Assembly: GCF_017939705.1 (NCBI RefSeq)
Contig: NZ_JAGKSQ010000001.1
Location: forward strand, 310,001-374,000
Direction: 5' to 3'
Source: Halalkalibacter suaedae
GTDB taxonomy: Bacteria > Bacillota > Bacilli > Bacillales > Bacillaceae_D
Length of the DNA: 64,000 nt
Every line of letters begins with the position of its first letter. Within the stretch, counting starts at the first letter, position 1. Of the stretch, positions 45,368 to 54,762 are shown one piece after another. The notes under the pieces are model-generated. The model searched no databases. It had not been told where the DNA came from and saw only the letters and a list, made by a program, of their open reading frames with translations. A program made the position numbers and the translations under genes.

Positions 45368-47791
45368 CTATCCTACAACAATGTTTACAAGCTTACCAGG
45401 TACAGCAATAACCTTACGAATCGTTTTATCTGCAATTGCTTCAATTACTTTTTCATCTGCACGAGCAATCTCTTCCATTTGTTCACGTGTTGCATCTGCT
45501 GGAATGATTAGTTTCGTACGTACTTTACCGTTTAATTGAACAACTACTTCCACTTCGTTTTCGACAAGCTGCGACTCATCATATGTTGGCCAAGCTGCAT
45601 ATGATATTGTCTCTGAATGTCCTAGCTTTTCCCAAAGCTCCTCAGCTACATGAGGGGCAATCGGTGCCAGCATTTTCACAAAGCCTTCCATATACTCTCG
45701 CGGTAACACGGTTTGTTTATATGCTTCATTTATGAATACCATCATTTGTGAGATCGCAACATTAAAGCGAAGCTCTGTCATGTCTTCAGTTATTTTCTTA
45801 ACTGATTGGTGATAGGCCCTTGTTAAACTCTCCTCACCGTTTGTTGCTTGAATCGCTTGATTTAACTCACCAGTACGCTCATCAATAAACAATCTCCATA
45901 CTCGATCTAGAAAACGACGAGCACCATCAAGACCATTTGTTGACCAAGCAATCGAACCATCTAACGGTCCCATAAACATCTCGTACAGACGTAGTGTGTC
46001 AGCACCATGGCTTTCAACAACATCATCAGGATTTACGACATTTCCTTTTGATTTACTCATCTTTTCATTATTTTCACCAAGGATCATTCCTTGATTATAT
46101 AATTTCTGGAATGGTTCTTTCGTTGAAACAACGCCGATGTCATATAAGAATTTATGCCAGAATCTCGCATATAGTAAATGCAAGACAGCATGTTCAGCTC
46201 CACCGATATAAATGTCAACTGGAAGCCATTTTTCTAATTTATCTTGATCGGCTAATGCTTCTGTATTTGTTGGATCAATATAGCGTAAATAGTACCAGCA
46301 GCTACCAGCCCACTGTGGCATTGTATTTGTTTCTCGACGTCCTTTTAGACCCGTCTTTGGATCAGTAACCTCAAGCCATTCTTTTTCATTAGCTAGTGGT
46401 GACTCGCCTGTCCCTGAAGGTCTTATTTCTTTCATTTTTGGTAAAACAAGCGGAAGCTCCTCTTCAGGCAATGCAGTCATTGTCCCGTCTTCCCAGTGAA
46501 TAATCGGAATCGGTTCACCCCAATAACGTTGACGACTGAAGAGCCAATCACGTAAACGATAGGTTACTTGTTTTTTCCCAACATGATTTGCTTCAAGCCA
46601 TGTAATCATATTAGTAATTGCGGCTTCTTTTCCAAGTCCATTTAAGAAGTCTGAATTCACATGTTCGCCTTCACCTGTATATGCTTCCTGTTCAATATCT
46701 CCACCAGAAACGACTTCACGAATGTCTAGATTGAAAGCTTTCGCAAATTCAAAGTCTCTCTCATCATGTGCTGGAACAGCCATAATCGCACCAGTTCCAT
46801 AGCTAACTAATACATAATCAGCAATCCAAACTGGAATCTTTTCACCATTAACAGGGTTAATCGCATAAGCACCAGTAAAGACCCCTGTCTTCTCTTTCGA
46901 TAATTCAGTTCGTTCAAGATCACTCTTAGCCGCAACTTTGACCTTATACGTTTCAACATCCTGTTTTTGATCTTCTGATGTTATAATGTTCACTAATTTA
47001 TGTTCAGGTGCCAACACCATGTAAGTTGCACCGAACAATGTATCAGGTCGTGTTGTAAACACCTTAACTTCCTCATTCTGATAGCCGTCTACCTTAAAGG
47101 TAACTTCAGCCCCTTCAGAACGACCAATCCAGTTACGTTGCATATCTTTTATACTTTCAGGCCAGTCAAGCTCTTCTAAATCTTCAAGAAGACGATCTGC
47201 ATATGCTGTAATTTTCAACATCCATTGCTTCATCGGTCGACGTTCAACTGGATGACCGCCACGCTCACTTTTCCCATCAATGACTTCTTCATTTGCTAAC
47301 ACCGTTCCAAGGGCTGGACACCAATTGACAGCAACTTCATCAATATACGCCAAGCCTTTTTCGTACAACTTCGTGAATATCCACTGCGTCCATTTATAGT
47401 AACCTGGATCTGTCGTATTCACTTCACGATCCCAGTCATAAGAAAAACCAAGAGCTTTAATTTGACGACGGAAATTATCAATATTTTGCTTTGTGAAAAT
47501 AGCTGGATCATTCCCAGTATCAAGAGCATATTGCTCTGCTGGTAAGCCAAACGCATCCCACCCCATTGGATGAAGCACATTATATCCTTGCATTCGTTTC
47601 ATTCGCGATAGAATATCAGTTGCCGTGTAGCCCTCTGGGTGACCTACATGAAGTCCAGCTCCTGATGGATATGGAAACATATCCAAAGCATAAAACTTTG
47701 GCTTATTCTCTTCTTCCTTTGTTTTAAATGTTTTGTTTTGTTCCCAGTACTGTTGCCATTTCGGCTCAACATGCTCGTGTGAAAAAGACAT
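45368..47791 (-). CDS. leuS: Leucyl-tRNA synthetase
   Basis: Class I aminoacyl-tRNA synthetase of 807 residues. The HIGH-type motif is [17 protein letters not shown] (about residues 40-56), the KMSKS loop is [16 protein letters not shown] (about 575-590), and the CP1 editing domain lies between ([19 protein letters not shown] about 245-263; [15 protein letters not shown] about 335-349). The ATG at 47791 has AGGAGG upstream; the frame extends 12 codons further without an RBS. Expression is controlled by the T-box leader just upstream. Confidence 0.97.
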   Translation of the reverse strand: MSFSHEHVEPKWQQYWEQNKTFKTKEEENKPKFYALDMFPYPSGAGLHVGHPEGYTATDILSRMKRMQGYNVLHPMGWDAFGLPAEQYALDTGNDPAIFTKQNIDNFRRQIKALGFSYDWDREVNTTDPGYYKWTQWIFTKLYEKGLAYIDEVAVNWCPALGTVLANEEVIDGKSERGGHPVERRPMKQWMLKITAYADRLLEDLEELDWPESIKDMQRNWIGRSEGAEVTFKVDGYQNEEVKVFTTRPDTLFGATYMVLAPEHKLVNIITSEDQKQDVETYKVKVAAKSDLERTELSKEKTGVFTGAYAINPVNGEKIPVWIADYVLVSYGTGAIMAVPAHDERDFEFAKAFNLDIREVVSGGDIEQEAYTGEGEHVNSDFLNGLGKEAAITNMITWLEANHVGKKQVTYRLRDWLFSRQRYWGEPIPIIHWEDGTMTALPEEELPLVLPKMKEIRPSGTGESPLANEKEWLEVTDPKTGLKGRRETNTMPQWAGSCWYYLRYIDPTNTEALADQDKLEKWLPVDIYIGGAEHAVLHLLYARFWHKFLYDIGVVSTKEPFQKLYNQGMILGENNEKMSKSKGNVVNPDDVVESHGADTLRLYEMFMGPLDGSIAWSTNGLDGARRFLDRVWRLFIDERTGELNQAIQATNGEESLTRAYHQSVKKITEDMTELRFNVAISQMMVFINEAYKQTVLPREYMEGFVKMLAPIAPHVAEELWEKLGHSETISYAAWPTYDESQLVENEVEVVVQLNGKVRTKLIIPADATREQMEEIARADEKVIEAIADKTIRKVIAVPGKLVNIVVG

Positions 47792-47857
47792 TTCTTCTGC
47801 GCCTCCTAATAATGTGTATCTTCTCATACGTCATTAAACGTATAGTTAAGTCAAAAC

Positions 47858-48116
47858 AAAAAACCCCCATCCCTAACAAACCTGTTAGGGACGAGAGTTT
47901 AATCCCGCGGTACCACCCACATTAATAAATGTACATATAGACATTTATTCACTTAAAACGCATAACGGGCGTGATCCGTTGAAAACTACATAACGATTCG
48001 CTTTCAAAACTCAAAGGCGAGTTCACAATAGAAGTTCGACTGACTCGCACCTTCCGTCAGTTCTCTGCATTCCCAACTATAGCTACTATTCCTTGTCAAC
48101 ATTAACGTATGAACTT
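47858..48116 (-). ncRNA. T-box leader (tRNA-Leu sensing) of leuS
   Basis: The minus strand holds the conserved T-box sequence TGGGTGGTACCGCGG (47919-47905), followed by an intrinsic terminator: TCCCTAAC/GTTAGGGA stem (47891-47870) and a T6 run (47863-47858). The upstream part has the stem I elements AGAGAACTGACGGAAGGTGCG typical of T-boxes. A CTC leucine triplet in GAACTCGCC (48021-48019) is the likely specifier. Uncharged tRNA-Leu should favour the antiterminator and leuS expression. The promoter is at 48123-48151. Confidence 0.93.
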
Positions 48117-48122
48117 ATTAGT

Positions 48123-48151
48123 ATTGTATGAATTCAGAACCTCGCTGTCAA
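48123..48151 (-). promoter_or_regulatory. Promoter of the leuS T-box transcript
   Basis: On the minus strand TTGACA (48151-48146), a 17-bp spacer and TACAAT (48128-48123), near the sigma-A consensus. Confidence 0.85.
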
Positions 48152-48172
48152 GCAGGTCCATAAGAAATTCAC

Positions 48173-49390
48173 TCATATTTCCGAAGTGACAGTTTGATTC
48201 TCATCTAAGATCACATTTGTTTGCGGTCTTTTTAGAGGATAATCATAAATAGTTAGAACAGCAATGGCCAGTAGAAACAACATCAGTAAAGCATAAATAA
48301 GCATTGAAATCGAAAACAGATCGACAATCATACCACCAAGTAATGGCCCTACCATCCGACCACCTGTTGCAACACTATTGACAATTCCTTGATAAAATCC
48401 TTCCTTACCTTTAGGTGCAAGCTTATTGGCAATCGTTGGAACAGCCGGCCATACAAACATTTCACCGATTGTTAGGATAATCATTGCCACTAGAAACATT
48501 GAGAACACACTCGCCTGCAATAACACCACGTACGACAGCATAAAGATAATCACACCAATAATCATTTGCTGCTTAAGGGTATGAACCCACTTTCGAATGA
48601 CCCAAGATAACAATGGCTGAACACAAACGATCATCAAGCCATTAATTGTCCACAAGAAACTATAATGTTGTAGTGAAATGTCCAATGTCTGCATATGAAC
48701 AGAAACATTTGCCTGCCATTGCGTGTAAGCAATCCAACAAATAAAAAAGGCAATTGACAATAAAGTCAACGCTTGGAGTCGATAATTACTTCGAAGAGAT
48801 AGCTTCGGCTTAAACGAAATGGCCGCATGCGATTCCTTCGATCCCTCTCCAATCGTACGAAAACAAATAAGAATGAATAAAAGCAACCCGATATACATGA
48901 TAGCATTAGCTGAAAAAACAGCAGTTAACTGAATAGAGGCTACAACACCTACGAGGGCTGTTCCAAGGGCAACTCCAACATTCTGAGCAACATAAATGGC
49001 ATTGAAAGCTCGTCTTCCCCCTTCAGGCCATAAGCTCCCCGCTAGTGCATACATGGCTGGAAAGATTAAGCCAGTTCCAAAGCCAATTCCAATTAACAAG
49101 AACATGTAGAAATAGAATGTATTAAAAAACACAAGGACTAGAGCACTAACTGATGTGACCGTAACGCCTAGGACCATTGTTTTAAACGCACCAATTTTGT
49201 CAAACATTCTACCACCAATTAAGTTACCAATCACACCTGCACCTGCATTTAACATAAGAACAAAGCCAGCCATAGTAAGTGATTTTCCAAGTTCCTGATG
49301 AATGATAATGGCATTTAATGGCCATAGAAATGAGGCACCGGTAACGTTGATAATCATCGCTATAATAAGTAACCAAAGTGACTTCGGCAT
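48173..49390 (-). CDS. yttB: MFS transporter, YttB type
   Basis: A 405-residue, 12-helix major facilitator. The N-terminal half carries the MFS loop 2-3 motif GNLIGGRMFDKIGAFKTMVL (about residues 55-74) and a glycine/proline-rich helix 4 region GIGFGTGLIFPAMYAL. It resembles B. subtilis YttB, whose substrate is unknown and which is usually grouped with drug-efflux MFS proteins. GAGGGGG lies seven to eight bases before the ATG. It is codirectional with leuS downstream but has the leuS promoter in between. Confidence 0.85.
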   Translation of the reverse strand: MPKSLWLLIIAMIINVTGASFLWPLNAIIIHQELGKSLTMAGFVLMLNAGAGVIGNLIGGRMFDKIGAFKTMVLGVTVTSVSALVLVFFNTFYFYMFLLIGIGFGTGLIFPAMYALAGSLWPEGGRRAFNAIYVAQNVGVALGTALVGVVASIQLTAVFSANAIMYIGLLLFILICFRTIGEGSKESHAAISFKPKLSLRSNYRLQALTLLSIAFFICWIAYTQWQANVSVHMQTLDISLQHYSFLWTINGLMIVCVQPLLSWVIRKWVHTLKQQMIIGVIIFMLSYVVLLQASVFSMFLVAMIILTIGEMFVWPAVPTIANKLAPKGKEGFYQGIVNSVATGGRMVGPLLGGMIVDLFSISMLIYALLMLFLLAIAVLTIYDYPLKRPQTNVILDENQTVTSEI

Positions 49391-49547
49391 ACATGTTTCC
49401 CCCTCTAAAAATATCCCTTCGCCATCTTAGGTTATTCCACCAGAAATCGCAATACTTTTTCAACTAATAATTTCGACAAACGAAGCTTTGTTGTTAGAAT
49501 GAGCTCATGCTAAAATAATAGGATCATTGAAAGTAAAGGAGAACGCT

Positions 49548-50519
49548 ATGTTAGAGTCGGACCAAAGTCAAATGATACCGGAAATATTCGGAGAAAAACG
49601 ATATTATTCCTGGAATCACTATTTACGTAATCAATTCGGTGAAAAAGTATTCAAAGTTCCATTGGATGCAGGGTTTGACTGTCCTAATCGAAATGGGTCT
49701 GTTGCATATGGGGGCTGCACATTTTGTAGTGAAAGAGGTTCTGGTGATTTTGCGGGAGACCGTCAAGATGATCTTGTTACTCAATTCAATCAAATTAAGA
49801 ATCGGATGCATCAAAAGTGGAAGAGCGGTAAATACATCGGTTACTTTCAAGCCTACACAAATACCTTTGCTCCTGTAGAAACATTAAGGGCCTATTTTGA
49901 AGCCATTCTTCAGCAGGAAGGTGTTGTCGGACTTGCGATTGCAACAAGACCTGATTGTCTTCCAGATGATGTAGTCGAGTATTTGGCTGAATTAAATGAG
50001 CGAACATTTCTTTGGATCGAGTTAGGCTTACAAACCGTTCACGAAAAAACAGCAACACTTATTAATCGTGCACACGATTTTCAATGTTATGTTGAAGGCG
50101 TCAATAAGCTCCGAAAACACAATATAAATATTTGTGCCCACATCATCAATGGACTTCCTATGGAAAATGAAGAAATGATGATGGAAACAGCTCGTGAGGT
50201 AAGTAAGCTTGATGTCCAAGGAATTAAAATTCATCTGCTTCACTTATTGAAGAGAACCCCTATGGTGAAGCAATATGAAAAGGGACTACTTGAACTAATG
50301 AGCTTCGAAAGTTATATAAAAACAGTCGTTGATCAACTTGAAATTCTTCCACCAGATATGATCATCCATCGTTTAACTGGTGATGGTCCTGCCGATCTGA
50401 TGATTGGCCCGATGTGGAGTCTCAATAAGTGGAAGGTGTTAAATGAAATTGAAAATGAACTAAGACTACGAGGAAGCTGGCAAGGGAAATATTTCAGTAA
50501 TGAAAGAGTGATCGAATGA
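49548..50519 (+). CDS. ytqA: YtqA, radical SAM protein (TIGR01212 type)
   Basis: A 323-residue radical SAM enzyme. The iron-sulfur cysteines are in CPNRNGSVAYGGCTFCS (about residues 38-54), with an extended spacing before the CxxC typical of the YtqA/YhcC subgroup rather than CxxxCxxC. Then IATRPDCLPDDVVEYLAEL and WIELGLQTVHEKT mark the SAM-binding barrel. The reaction is a tRNA or small-molecule modification not defined by sequence. I start at ATG 49548, preceded by AAAGGAG; the frame opens earlier at a TTG. Its stop overlaps the ytqB start. Confidence 0.92.
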   Translation: MLESDQSQMIPEIFGEKRYYSWNHYLRNQFGEKVFKVPLDAGFDCPNRNGSVAYGGCTFCSERGSGDFAGDRQDDLVTQFNQIKNRMHQKWKSGKYIGYFQAYTNTFAPVETLRAYFEAILQQEGVVGLAIATRPDCLPDDVVEYLAELNERTFLWIELGLQTVHEKTATLINRAHDFQCYVEGVNKLRKHNINICAHIINGLPMENEEMMMETAREVSKLDVQGIKIHLLHLLKRTPMVKQYEKGLLELMSFESYIKTVVDQLEILPPDMIIHRLTGDGPADLMIGPMWSLNKWKVLNEIENELRLRGSWQGKYFSNERVIE

Positions 50520-51085
50520 AGCTACTAGGTATTTTACCATTTGCTCGTTTTTTATTAGAACAAGCACTAAAGCCGGGGGATATTGCGATTGACTGTACGA
50601 TTGGAAAAGGGAACGATACCGTTTTTCTTGCAAACCTAGTTGGTGAAACAGGACATGTGTATGGATTTGATATCCAAAAAGAAGCAATTTCCTTTACAAC
50701 AGAGCGCTTATTGAAACATCAAATCAATGATGTATCGCTCTACCAGCTAGGTCATGAAAATGTCGGAGCGATCGTTCCAGTACAAGAACACCACAGGGTA
50801 AGAGCTGCTATTTTTAATCTTGGTTATTTACCTGGTGGAGATAAATCCGTTGTCACCAAACCTGAATCAACCATTACTGCCATTAAAGGCCTGTTCAAGA
50901 TGATGGCAAGTGGTGGCATCATCGTACTTGTGATCTATCATGGGCATGAAGAAGGAAAAAAAGAAAAAGAAAGTATTGATTTATTTGTGGAAAACTTCAG
51001 CCAGCAAGAAGCCCATATTCTAAGTTACCAATTTATTAATCAAGCTAATAACCCTCCCTATATTGTCGCGATCGAAAAGAGATAA
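50516..51085 (+). CDS. ytqB: YtqB, SAM-dependent methyltransferase
   Basis: A 189-residue class I methyltransferase. SAM motif I is IDCTIGKGNDTVFLANLVG (about residues 23-41), motif II is GHVYGFDIQ, and the later block is AIFNLGYLPGGDKSV (about 99-113), the YtqB/rRNA methylase signature. It overlaps ytqA by four bases (ATGA), an operon pairing kept in Bacillus that suggests one modification pathway with the radical SAM protein. Confidence 0.93.
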   Translation: MKLLGILPFARFLLEQALKPGDIAIDCTIGKGNDTVFLANLVGETGHVYGFDIQKEAISFTTERLLKHQINDVSLYQLGHENVGAIVPVQEHHRVRAAIFNLGYLPGGDKSVVTKPESTITAIKGLFKMMASGGIIVLVIYHGHEEGKKEKESIDLFVENFSQQEAHILSYQFINQANNPPYIVAIEKR

Positions 51086-51151
51086 CACTTGACTTCTACT
51101 TCTAAACGCTAAAAAATAGGAAGAAAGTAGAAAATGAGGGGGGAATCATTT

Positions 51152-51715
51152 TTGACACTATTAGATAAAATATTGAATCATAATGATGAGTTTGTATCTA
51201 CAGAGCAATATGTTAAGTTTCAGACAACAAAGTTTCCTAATAAAAAGGTTGTCATTCTTAGCTGTATGGACACTAGGTTAATTGAATTATTACCTTCTGC
51301 TATGAACATCAAAAATGGCGATGCGAAAATCATAAAAAATGCAGGTGCCATCATCTCACATCCTTTCGGAAGTGTGATGAGAAGTATTTTAGTCGCCCTT
51401 TACGAGCTTCAAGCAGATGAGGTAATGATTGTTGGTCACCACGGCTGTGGGATGGCAGGGCTAGAATCTAAAAGTGTCCTTGAAAAAGCTGCGACAAGAG
51501 GAGTAGATATGCAACAGATTCGAGACCTAGAGTTTCTAGGTATTGATGTAACAAGCTTTCTAAAAGGATTCGATAAAGTAGAAGATAGTGTTCGACATAG
51601 TGTGGAAATGGTTAACAAGCATCCCTTACTACCAAATGACGTCCCAGTTCACGGTCTCGTTATTCATCCAGAAACAGGCAAGCTAGACCTTATTATCGAC
51701 GGCTATAAGAAATGA
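51152..51715 (+). CDS. ytiB: YtiB, beta-class carbonic anhydrase-like protein
   Basis: Zinc enzyme of the beta-carbonic anhydrase family (CO2 hydration to bicarbonate). Ligands are visible: ILSCMDTR (Cys and Asp, about residues 32-39) and MIVGHHGCGM (His and Cys, about 91-100). I start at the TTG at 51152, which has AGGGGGG eight bases upstream and gives 187 residues as in B. subtilis YtiB; the earlier ATG at 51134 would place the RBS inside the gene. It follows ytqAB by 66 bases. Confidence 0.9.
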   Translation: MTLLDKILNHNDEFVSTEQYVKFQTTKFPNKKVVILSCMDTRLIELLPSAMNIKNGDAKIIKNAGAIISHPFGSVMRSILVALYELQADEVMIVGHHGCGMAGLESKSVLEKAATRGVDMQQIRDLEFLGIDVTSFLKGFDKVEDSVRHSVEMVNKHPLLPNDVPVHGLVIHPETGKLDLIIDGYKK

Positions 51716-51760
51716 TTAACTTCACCAAAAAGGAGAAAATTACACCTTTTATATCATACA

Positions 51761-51798
51761 AAAAATGCCCTTGAGAACTGAATCTCAGAGGCATTTTT
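51761..51798 (+). terminator. Terminator after ytiB
   Basis: AAAAATGCC with complement GGCATTTTT and inner TTGAGA/TCTCA pairing; ends in a T5 run. Confidence 0.8.
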
Positions 51799-51903
51799 AT
51801 GTATATTCGTCTTTGCAACATTAGCAAGAAGACAAAACGTCACCAATTAGTAAATACAAAGGACTTTCAAAAGGAAGTTAGTTCTCGTTTCTACTCATAT
51901 AAA

Positions 51904-52033
51904 GCGGACGGGATGGGAGGGCCGACTCCTGCAGGATGAGAGGGCAGGTGGAAATCCACCGGCAAAGCCGGTTAGTTCCACGCCCGCCTGCGGAAAGCGT
52001 GCCCCCCATCCCGGTAGCGGAGTCGAAGCTCCT
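51904..52033. repeat. GC-rich structured intergenic element
   Basis: A GC-rich island in an AT-rich neighbourhood containing nested inverted repeats: GGGATGGGAGGG (51910-51921) against CCCCCCATCCC (52002-52012), CGACTCC (51923-51929) against GGAGTCG (52019-52025), GGTGGAAATCCACC (51947-51960), and CCGGC-AAA-GCCGG (51959-51971). Pieces such as GACTCCTGC and GCGGAAAGCG resemble a GC-rich repeat often seen between genes in Bacillaceae (recalled). No coding function is apparent in the remaining gap. Confidence 0.7.
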
Positions 52034-52056
52034 ATTATGGCAACTCCTCTGTTTTA

Positions 52057-53109
52057 TCAACGTTTCCTTCGCATCATCCAGCTATTAAGGTAGAAGATCA
52101 TCGTAGGTAATCCTCCTAGCTTAATCATTTTTTTGGATTTCTTCTTCATTTCCTTATCCTTTTGAACCTTTTCATCGGAAATATACATAGCTAAGATTCC
52201 TTTTAATATCATACGATGAAACTCGGGATCTGGTAATGAAGATAAGCATTCTTCTGCCTTCATGACGAAAAAGCGAAAACGCTCAATCATTTGTTCTTCA
52301 TTCTCATAATAAAAAAGGAAATTCAACTCATCATCAGCAATATCTTCTTCTTGGTCAATAAAATAATCAAGGAGAAGATGGACCCCTTGGACCCAGGGGA
52401 AATAGCCGTTTTTTAATTTAATTGCCGTTTCTTTAGTTAGCCCTTTTCTTGTTGCATATGTTGCGAGAGTATAAATTCCAAGTGTTGAACCAGTACAAGC
52501 CGAAAATTCAAACCATGTCATATCAGGAACCAAGTCCTTATGAAGATTAAACCATTCTTCCAATCTTGGTATCCGTTCTTCTTTTTTTACATGCTTATGT
52601 ACTTGGAGGTCACCATAAAACCCGCTTAACTCAAGCATTGCTGATTGTACAACTGAAAAGGAGGGAAATGTCACAAGCACCTTTTGACAGGTCTGAATAA
52701 GCTCATGTAAATAGCCCCCATCCTCCTGTTCCTCATGATACAAATAATAGTTTTTCGGTTCTGCGCCTGGGGTTAGTGCATCCAATAACGCTTGGTGTAA
52801 TTGTCTAAAATCATTTGGATCAAGAGCAGGACTTTGATCACATAAATTATCTAAATAGTCGCAAATAATTTGATAGGCAATAATAAATTGGATTAGCTCA
52901 TCAAAGCGTTCTGCTGCTAAGCCAAACACCCCTCCACCTTCACAGTGAAATTCTTTCTTCTCCAGGGCATCCATAGCTTGAGAACGAAGCTCGCTATTCG
53001 GAATTTGTGTTGCTCTTACTTTCCACTTGTCAAAATGAGTATGAACCGTTGGTAGCACTTGTCGGTAGATATCAATTAATAATGGGATTGGTTTTGTTGG
53101 AACAGTCAA
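52057..53109 (-). CDS. ytpB: YtpB, tetraprenyl-beta-curcumene synthase (DUF2600)
   Basis: Class IB terpene synthase making C35 terpenes from heptaprenyl diphosphate in Bacillus. 350 helical residues. Acidic metal-binding segments appear in IICDYLDNLCDQSP (about residues 82-95) and DYFIDQEEDIADDEL (about 247-261), and the family start HCEGGGVFGLAA is near 54. The start codon is TTG with GGAGG upstream. It lies 55 bases after the ytpA stop on the same strand, as in B. subtilis ytpA-ytpB. Confidence 0.93.
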   Translation of the reverse strand: MTVPTKPIPLLIDIYRQVLPTVHTHFDKWKVRATQIPNSELRSQAMDALEKKEFHCEGGGVFGLAAERFDELIQFIIAYQIICDYLDNLCDQSPALDPNDFRQLHQALLDALTPGAEPKNYYLYHEEQEDGGYLHELIQTCQKVLVTFPSFSVVQSAMLELSGFYGDLQVHKHVKKEERIPRLEEWFNLHKDLVPDMTWFEFSACTGSTLGIYTLATYATRKGLTKETAIKLKNGYFPWVQGVHLLLDYFIDQEEDIADDELNFLFYYENEEQMIERFRFFVMKAEECLSSLPDPEFHRMILKGILAMYISDEKVQKDKEMKKKSKKMIKLGGLPTMIFYLNSWMMRRKR

Positions 53110-53164
53110 ACGTTCTCCTCCTAATTTCTTTCTAGTCTAACAAACAGGATAGATATTAAATACA

Positions 53165-53947
53165 TTACGGAAGGAGCAAGTTTAGAAAACCTAAAGCATG
53201 ACGAAATACATCTTTCCGTTCAGGTTCATTAAATACCTCATGGTAAAGTCCATCCCATTCCTTGTAATATTTATCTGTTAAAGTTAAATGGTCAAACCAG
53301 GCACGCACTTCAAATTTATCCACAACATAGTCTTCCCCACCTTGTAGAACAATTAAAGGAAGATCAGGAAATTTCTCAGGGTATCTCTGTGCCGTTCGCA
53401 TTGCCTTAGACAATTCCTGATACCATCTAACTGAAACCTTCGTTACTCTCAATTCATCTTTGAGGTATTCTTCTTTCACTTCATCATTTCTTGTTAGGTG
53501 CTCTGTTTTGATTCCTGCATTTGCACTTATTGTCGGCATAACCCTATGGATTACTTTAATCCCAATTTCCTGAGTTTTCGAAGGTTGTTGCTGAAGACCT
53601 AGACATGGAGACGATAATATAACTCCTTTAATTTGCTTTGAGCCACGCTCCATTAATGTCCTGATAACGATTAATCCACCCATACTATGTCCGAGTAAAA
53701 ATACAGGTAGTTCGGAAGTTCTTGCTTCATCTATCCATTCCTCTATTGTATCTAAATAGGCATTAAATGATTGCACATGACCTCGTTTTCCTCTTGTCCG
53801 ACCCTGACCTGGTAAATCACCCATAACAATATCGAAACCATGATCGTTCCATTGCTTCGCTAACCATTCATATCTGGCATGATGTTCACCAGCTCCATGA
53901 ACAATTACGATCACTCCTCTTGGATCCTCAACTTCCCATTTCCACAC
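53165..53947 (-). CDS. ytpA: YtpA, alpha/beta hydrolase (lysophospholipase-like)
   Basis: A 260-residue serine hydrolase, in B. subtilis implicated in making the lysophospholipid antibiotic bacilysocin. Catalytic triad candidates: Ser in LLGHSMGGL (about residues 88-96), Asp in GGEDYVVD, His in LYHEVFNEP. The oxyanion segment is IVIVHGAGEHHARY (about 11-24). The GTG at 53947 has AAAGGGGG seven bases upstream and gives the family size; the frame runs 50 codons further upstream without an RBS and overlaps the divergent ytoA region. It is upstream of ytpB. Confidence 0.92.
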   Translation of the reverse strand: MWKWEVEDPRGVIVIVHGAGEHHARYEWLAKQWNDHGFDIVMGDLPGQGRTRGKRGHVQSFNAYLDTIEEWIDEARTSELPVFLLGHSMGGLIVIRTLMERGSKQIKGVILSSPCLGLQQQPSKTQEIGIKVIHRVMPTISANAGIKTEHLTRNDEVKEEYLKDELRVTKVSVRWYQELSKAMRTAQRYPEKFPDLPLIVLQGGEDYVVDKFEVRAWFDHLTLTDKYYKEWDGLYHEVFNEPERKDVFRHALGFLNLLLP

Positions 53948-54054
53948 GATGCATTCCCCCTTTGGCGTCATTTTAGAAAATAGAAACATGAAGACATTAT
54001 TTACGTTACAATTAGTATATCGATTTTTCACATAAACGCAAAGGAGATGAACAA

Positions 54055-54567
54055 ATGATTTATTCGTATAAAGGCGTTTTTCCAACAATTTCTCCAAGTG
54101 CTTTCATTGCAGATGGAGTAACAATTACTGGTGACGTAACAATTGGTGATGAATCTAGTATTTGGTTTCAATCCGTTATTAGAGGAGATGTCTCTCCAAC
54201 AAGAATTGGAAATCGAGTCAATATACAAGACCAATCTATGCTTCACCAGAGTCCCTCCTACCCACTTATTATTGAAGACGATGTGACAATTGGACATCAA
54301 TCAATGCTACATAGTTGTACTATTCGTAAAAAGGCACTGGTTGGAATGGGTTCCATTATCCTCGATGGTGCTGAAATAGGAGAAGGAGCCTTTATAGGTG
54401 CAGGTAGCCTTGTCCCCCAAGGAAAAGTCATACCTCCACATATGCTAGCCTTTGGTAGACCCGCAAAAGTGATTAGAGCTTTGACTGAGGAAGATATTAA
54501 AGACATGACTAGAATAAGGGATGAATATGTAGAGAAGGGGCAACATTATAAGTCCCTCCAAAAATAG
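54055..54567 (+). CDS. ytoA: YtoA, gamma-class carbonic anhydrase-like hexapeptide protein
   Basis: A 170-residue left-handed beta helix with repeated hexapeptides (ADGVTITGDVTIGDESSIW, then TIGHQSMLHSCTI and ALVGMGSIILDGAEIGEGAF). The three zinc histidines of gamma carbonic anhydrases are matched by H in SMLHQSP and by HQSMLHS. It resembles PaaY/CaiE/YrdA proteins and B. subtilis YtoA; carbonic anhydrase activity is plausible but unproven. AAAGGAGATGA precedes the ATG. It is divergent from ytpA. Confidence 0.92.
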   Translation: MIYSYKGVFPTISPSAFIADGVTITGDVTIGDESSIWFQSVIRGDVSPTRIGNRVNIQDQSMLHQSPSYPLIIEDDVTIGHQSMLHSCTIRKKALVGMGSIILDGAEIGEGAFIGAGSLVPQGKVIPPHMLAFGRPAKVIRALTEEDIKDMTRIRDEYVEKGQHYKSLQK

Positions 54568-54570
54568 CAT

Positions 54571-54615
54571 AAAGGTGGTCTCATAAGGTCGTGATATTCC
54601 TTTGAGACCGCCTTT
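54571..54615 (+). terminator. Terminator after ytoA
   Basis: AAAGG-T-GGTCTCA against TGAGACC-G-CCTTT with a trailing T7 run. Confidence 0.85.
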
Positions 54616-54762
54616 TTTTGTTGGACTTTTACGGAATATGTCAAATTAGATTAAGCAACATTAACAATTAAATTGATAATCTTTTACAAAACTTTGATTC
54701 TTGCTCAATATGTGGACACTACAATAAAACTATACGATATTAGAGGAAATGGGGGGCACTAC

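Noticed and set aside
45994-46368. A 124-codon plus-strand frame inside leuS
   Set aside because: Antisense to the leuS catalytic region; the His/Leu/Tyr-rich product reflects the complement of leuS codons.
47990-48006. A cre-like sequence TTGAAAGCGAATCGT in the leuS leader
   Set aside because: One mismatch only, but it lies inside the T-box fold between conserved elements and translation genes are not known CcpA targets; probably chance.
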